Positions 61,400 through 64,000 of a stretch of 64,000 nt of DNA are shown one piece after another; the first letter of the stretch is position 1; each line of letters begins with the position of its first letter. Under the pieces are notes generated by a model. The model was not told where the DNA came from, ran no database searches, and saw only the letters and a program-made list of their open reading frames with translations. Source of the stretch: Marilutibacter penaei (GTDB lineage: Bacteria; Pseudomonadota; Gammaproteobacteria; Xanthomonadales; Xanthomonadaceae); NCBI RefSeq assembly GCF_014145395.1, contig NZ_JACHTE010000005.1, positions 124,001-188,000 on the forward strand, in the 5' to 3' direction. The position numbers and the translations under genes are program-made.

Positions 61400-63792
61400 G
61401 GCGACGGGGTCTCGTCGGTGGGCGCCCCGGTTGCGTCCGCGGGGTCTTCATCGCGACCGAAGCCGAACCAGTCGCGCCAGCTCCGGCGTTCCTCGGGTTC
61501 GGGCGCCGGGGGCGCACAGGATACATACGCGGGCACGTGGCCGGAAACGAACGGGAATCGCCGCGCGCCCGGGCAATCGGCATCGGTACTGTCGCTGCCG
61601 ACCACCCAGGCCCAGTCCAGGCCCTGGTCGCCCGCCCCGAGGGTGGCGCTGGGCAGGTGCCGGAAGATGTTGGACCACACGCGCATGGCGCCCGTGGCCC
61701 CATACAGGCCGGTGGCCTCGTTGTCGTCGTTGCCCATCCACACCACGGCGAGATGGTCGCCGGTCCACCCGGCAAACCAGCTGTCGCGCCCGTCGTTGCT
61801 GGTCCCGGTCTTGCCGGCCGGCGCCAGGTGACCGAGGCCGTCGGCCACCAGGCGGCGCCCGGTGCCGTCGGTGACCGCCTGTTGCAACGCAAGGGTGAGC
61901 AGCCGCGCCGCCACCGCATCGCCTTCCTGCGCGGGTGCCGGGGCGTTGTCGTAACGGTTCAAGGCCTGACCCTGCGCGTCCAGCACGCCGCGCACGGCAT
62001 GCAGGGGCTGGATTTCGCCGCCGGAGGCGAGGAACTGGTAGAGCTGGGCCATCGCATACGGACTCTGGTCCAGCGAACCGAGGATCAACGCGGGATGGGG
62101 CTCGGCATCGATGCCGGCCAGGGTCTTCAGCAGCGCGGCGATGCGCTCGGGCGCAACCTGCATGCCGATGCGCACCGTGGCCTGGTTGTAGGAATGCACG
62201 AGCGCGTCCACCAGCCGCACCGTGCCGTGGCTGCGGCCGTCGGAGTTGCCGGGTTCCCAGGTCCTGCCGCGCGCGAGGTTGACGGTGACGGGCGAGTCAT
62301 CCACCCAGGTCGCGAGCGACCAGCGGTCGGGCTGGGCCAGCGCCAGCAGGTTCACGAAGGGCTTGAGCAGCGAACCGACCGGACGGCGTGCCTCGAGGGC
62401 GCGGTTGAAGCCGGGACGGGCGAACTCGCGGCTGCCCACCAGGGCGATCACGTCGCCATTGTGGACGTCGGTGACCACGAGACCGGACTCGAGCGGGGGC
62501 CGCGTGTCATTGTCGAGGTCCTTCAGGGCCCGCGTCACGGCCGCTTCGGCATACGCCTGCGCGGACGGCGACATGCCGCTCATGACGGTCAGGCCCGCGC
62601 CCGAAAGCGCGTTGGCGGGGTAGTCGTTGGCCAGCTGCCGCCGGACCAGGTCGATATAGGCCGGGAAGCGATTGGCGGACAAGCGGCCGGGCTCGTCGCT
62701 GATGCCCAGCGGCGTTTCCCGCGCGCGCGCCAGTTCCGCATCGTCGATGAGGCCGGTCTCGTGCATTTCACCCAGGACGAAGTTGCGGCGCTCCAGCGCG
62801 GCCTGCGGATGGCGCCGCGGATCATAGGCCGACGGACCCTTGACGATGCCGATGAGCAGGGCGATCTGTTCGGTACTGAGGTTCTGCAGTTCTCGACCGA
62901 ACCAGAACTCGGCGCCGGCGGCCACGCCATGGACCGCCTGTGCCCCCCGCTGGCCGAGATAGACCTGGTTGAGATAGGCCTCGAGGATGGTGCCCTTGTC
63001 GTAACGCGACTCGATCAGGAGGGCGTAGATGATCTCCTTCCCCTTGCGGGTGAAGGTCTGTTCGCGACCGATCCCGAGCAGGCCGCTGCGCGCGAGCTGC
63101 TGGGTCAGCGTGCTGGCGCCCTGCCGCGCCCCACCGGAGCGCAGGTTGACCCATGCCGCGCGCAGCATGCCGCCGACGTCGACGCCATGGTGGTGGGCGA
63201 AATCGCGGTCCTCCACCGCCTGCAGGCCGGTGACCAGCAGGTCGGGGACCTCCTCGATGCGGACCAGTCGGCGTTCTTCCTGCTTCTGTCCATACAGGGT
63301 GGCGATCCGCGCCGGATCAAGGCGCTGCGACTCCAGCGCCTGGTCGCTGGTCGCATCACGCAGGCGCGAGACGCGTCCCCCCGACAGTCGGAGGTCCACG
63401 CGACGCGCGGCCACGGGGCCATCGACATCGTCGAAGCCCCGGCTGGCGATGGTCCACGTGTTGTCCTCGCGCAGCCAGGTCCCCGGGGATTGGCCGTCGC
63501 CCTCGCGATAGGCCGCGGCGGCGAGCTCGGTGGCGAGGGTGTCGGCATCCAGCCTCAGGCCCGGCGCCAGCGTCAGCGGCCGCGCGTAGACACGCGTCGG
63601 GATCTGCCAGCGCAATTGGCCGAAGCGCTCCCCCACCTCATGGTTGAGGTGCAGCGTATAGGGCACCACGAACCCCAGCCCCGCGGCGACCAGGGCCAGC
63701 AGTACGGTGGCCAGGCGACGTCGCCAGCCGGGACCGGGGTTGTCTTCGATGTCGTCTTCGTCGTACTGGATCCGGGCCACGGCGTGGGACAA
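61396..63792 (-). CDS. mrcB: Bifunctional penicillin-binding protein 1B
   Basis: PBP1B builds and cross-links peptidoglycan. The 798-residue protein has one N-terminal helix (residues about 25-48), a UB2H-like region, a GT51 glycosyltransferase domain (EDRDFAHHHGVD near 194, GASTLTQQLARS) and a transpeptidase with S-L-L-K near residue 474 in RPVGSLLKPF, SYN in the SxN position and KTGTSND. The C-terminal tail is acidic. No ATG fits; the start is a TTG at 63792 or a GTG at 63780 four codons later. It probably leads an operon with the TPR lipoprotein and helicase. Confidence 0.95.
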   Translation of the reverse strand: MSHAVARIQYDEDDIEDNPGPGWRRRLATVLLALVAAGLGFVVPYTLHLNHEVGERFGQLRWQIPTRVYARPLTLAPGLRLDADTLATELAAAAYREGDGQSPGTWLREDNTWTIASRGFDDVDGPVAARRVDLRLSGGRVSRLRDATSDQALESQRLDPARIATLYGQKQEERRLVRIEEVPDLLVTGLQAVEDRDFAHHHGVDVGGMLRAAWVNLRSGGARQGASTLTQQLARSGLLGIGREQTFTRKGKEIIYALLIESRYDKGTILEAYLNQVYLGQRGAQAVHGVAAGAEFWFGRELQNLSTEQIALLIGIVKGPSAYDPRRHPQAALERRNFVLGEMHETGLIDDAELARARETPLGISDEPGRLSANRFPAYIDLVRRQLANDYPANALSGAGLTVMSGMSPSAQAYAEAAVTRALKDLDNDTRPPLESGLVVTDVHNGDVIALVGSREFARPGFNRALEARRPVGSLLKPFVNLLALAQPDRWSLATWVDDSPVTVNLARGRTWEPGNSDGRSHGTVRLVDALVHSYNQATVRIGMQVAPERIAALLKTLAGIDAEPHPALILGSLDQSPYAMAQLYQFLASGGEIQPLHAVRGVLDAQGQALNRYDNAPAPAQEGDAVAARLLTLALQQAVTDGTGRRLVADGLGHLAPAGKTGTSNDGRDSWFAGWTGDHLAVVWMGNDDNEATGLYGATGAMRVWSNIFRHLPSATLGAGDQGLDWAWVVGSDSTDADCPGARRFPFVSGHVPAYVSCAPPAPEPEERRSWRDWFGFGRDEDPADATGAPTDETPSP

Positions 63793-63819
63793 TGGCGGGG
63801 CTGCACCCTCGTTCAGGCG

Positions 63820-63825
63820 AGTCTA
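63820..63825 (-). promoter_or_regulatory. Candidate -10 box for mrcB
   Basis: On the minus strand TAGACT lies 27 bases before the TTG start of mrcB, with GAGGG in between as a possible ribosome site. No clear -35 box at 17 bases. Confidence 0.35.
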
Positions 63826-63902
63826 GCGCAGCGTGGCGGCGCGCCCGCCCGGCCGATCCACGCCATCAGGAGCCCTTCAGCAATGCCCATCGCCGGACCC
63901 GC

Positions 63903-64000
63903 ATGAGCTGGACCGATGTCCGATTCCAGATCGACCGCGCCACCGGACTGGTCCGCCGCGGCGTCGCCAGCCTGAGGACGCGCGGCTGGCGCGCCTCCTG
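63903..64000 (+). CDS. Start of an unidentified gene, cut by the window edge
   Basis: An open frame from ATG at 63903 runs to the end (32 complete codons), beginning MSWTDVRFQIDRATGLVRRG and rich in Arg. The ATG overlaps the TGA of a seven-codon frame that starts at 63883 behind an AGGAG, so translation may be coupled. The Arg/Trp-rich opening resembles N-termini of some large glycosyltransferases in this family, but too little is seen for an assignment. It is divergent from mrcB. Confidence 0.5.
   Translation, partial: MSWTDVRFQIDRATGLVRRGVASLRTRGWRAS

Noticed and set aside
59074-63906. Plus-strand open frame of 1610 residues
   Set aside because: Antisense of the helicase, lipoprotein and mrcB genes, all of which have clear motifs on the minus strand.

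Overview
The window is one continuous stretch of a high-GC bacterial chromosome with almost no non-coding space. The gene order lptD-surA-pdxA-rsmA-apaG-apaH, the paired ubiquinone hydroxylases, the lgt-thyA-folA run, gshB followed by a tonB-like gene, and a complete Pil-Chp chemosensory cluster all point to the gammaproteobacterial family Lysobacteraceae (Xanthomonadaceae), in the Lysobacter/Luteimonas range. That placement comes from gene content and protein similarity read by eye; no search was run. I see no rRNA, tRNA, CRISPR array, prophage or insertion sequence.

Layout. 1-8.2 kb: the end of a GGDEF protein, then an envelope-protein region (a large Trp/Gly-rich lipoprotein, a BON-domain protein, an NHL propeller fused to an M23 peptidase domain, a lipoprotein joining two lysozyme-inhibitor domains), msrA and a DUF2007 protein. 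8.3-18 kb: glnS, a Cys-rich lipoprotein, a zinc deaminase, rlmM, an EF-hand periplasmic protein, two ubiquinone hydroxylases on the minus strand, then a BtuM-like membrane protein, a cobalamin adenosyltransferase and an HDAC-family deacylase. 18-27.4 kb: LPS assembly, periplasmic folding, B6 synthesis, rRNA methylation and Ap4A hydrolysis on the plus strand, converging with lgt-thyA-folA. 27.4-31.9 kb: LemA/TPM genes, TerC, DgkA and an exported isoaspartyl peptidase. 32-37.5 kb: a response regulator, sensor kinase, periplasmic adaptor, ABC ATPase and permease joined by short gaps or 4-bp overlaps. 37.7-42.8 kb: small conserved genes, mazG-cysQ-nudE, and divergent bioA-rsmE. 42.8-56 kb: the Pil-Chp type IV pilus chemosensory operon, read pilG-pilH-pilI-pilJ-pilL, then a CheB-like and a CheW-like gene and a membrane acyltransferase. 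56.2-64 kb: gshB-tonB, tsaB, a YoaA/DinG helicase, a TPR lipoprotein, mrcB and the start of an unidentified gene.

How the genes fit together. Much of the window serves the envelope: LptD, SurA, Lgt, PBP1B, TonB, DgkA, the M23 fusion and the lysozyme inhibitors. The Pil-Chp operon is expected to control twitching motility through PilG/PilH and the hybrid kinase PilL. The two-component/ABC block looks like an envelope-stress-responsive export system.

Points most worth a second look: a run of about 45 near-identical EAER pentapeptides in PilL, predicted to form a long rigid helix; a CheB-like Chp protein that appears to have lost its catalytic residues; an adaptor whose insert carries two LTxxQ-like motifs as in Spy/CpxP; a cloverleaf-like nested inverted repeat between pdxA and rsmA; promoters that would give leaderless mRNAs for rsmA, apaG and bioA; and the two unusual domain fusions near 4-7 kb.
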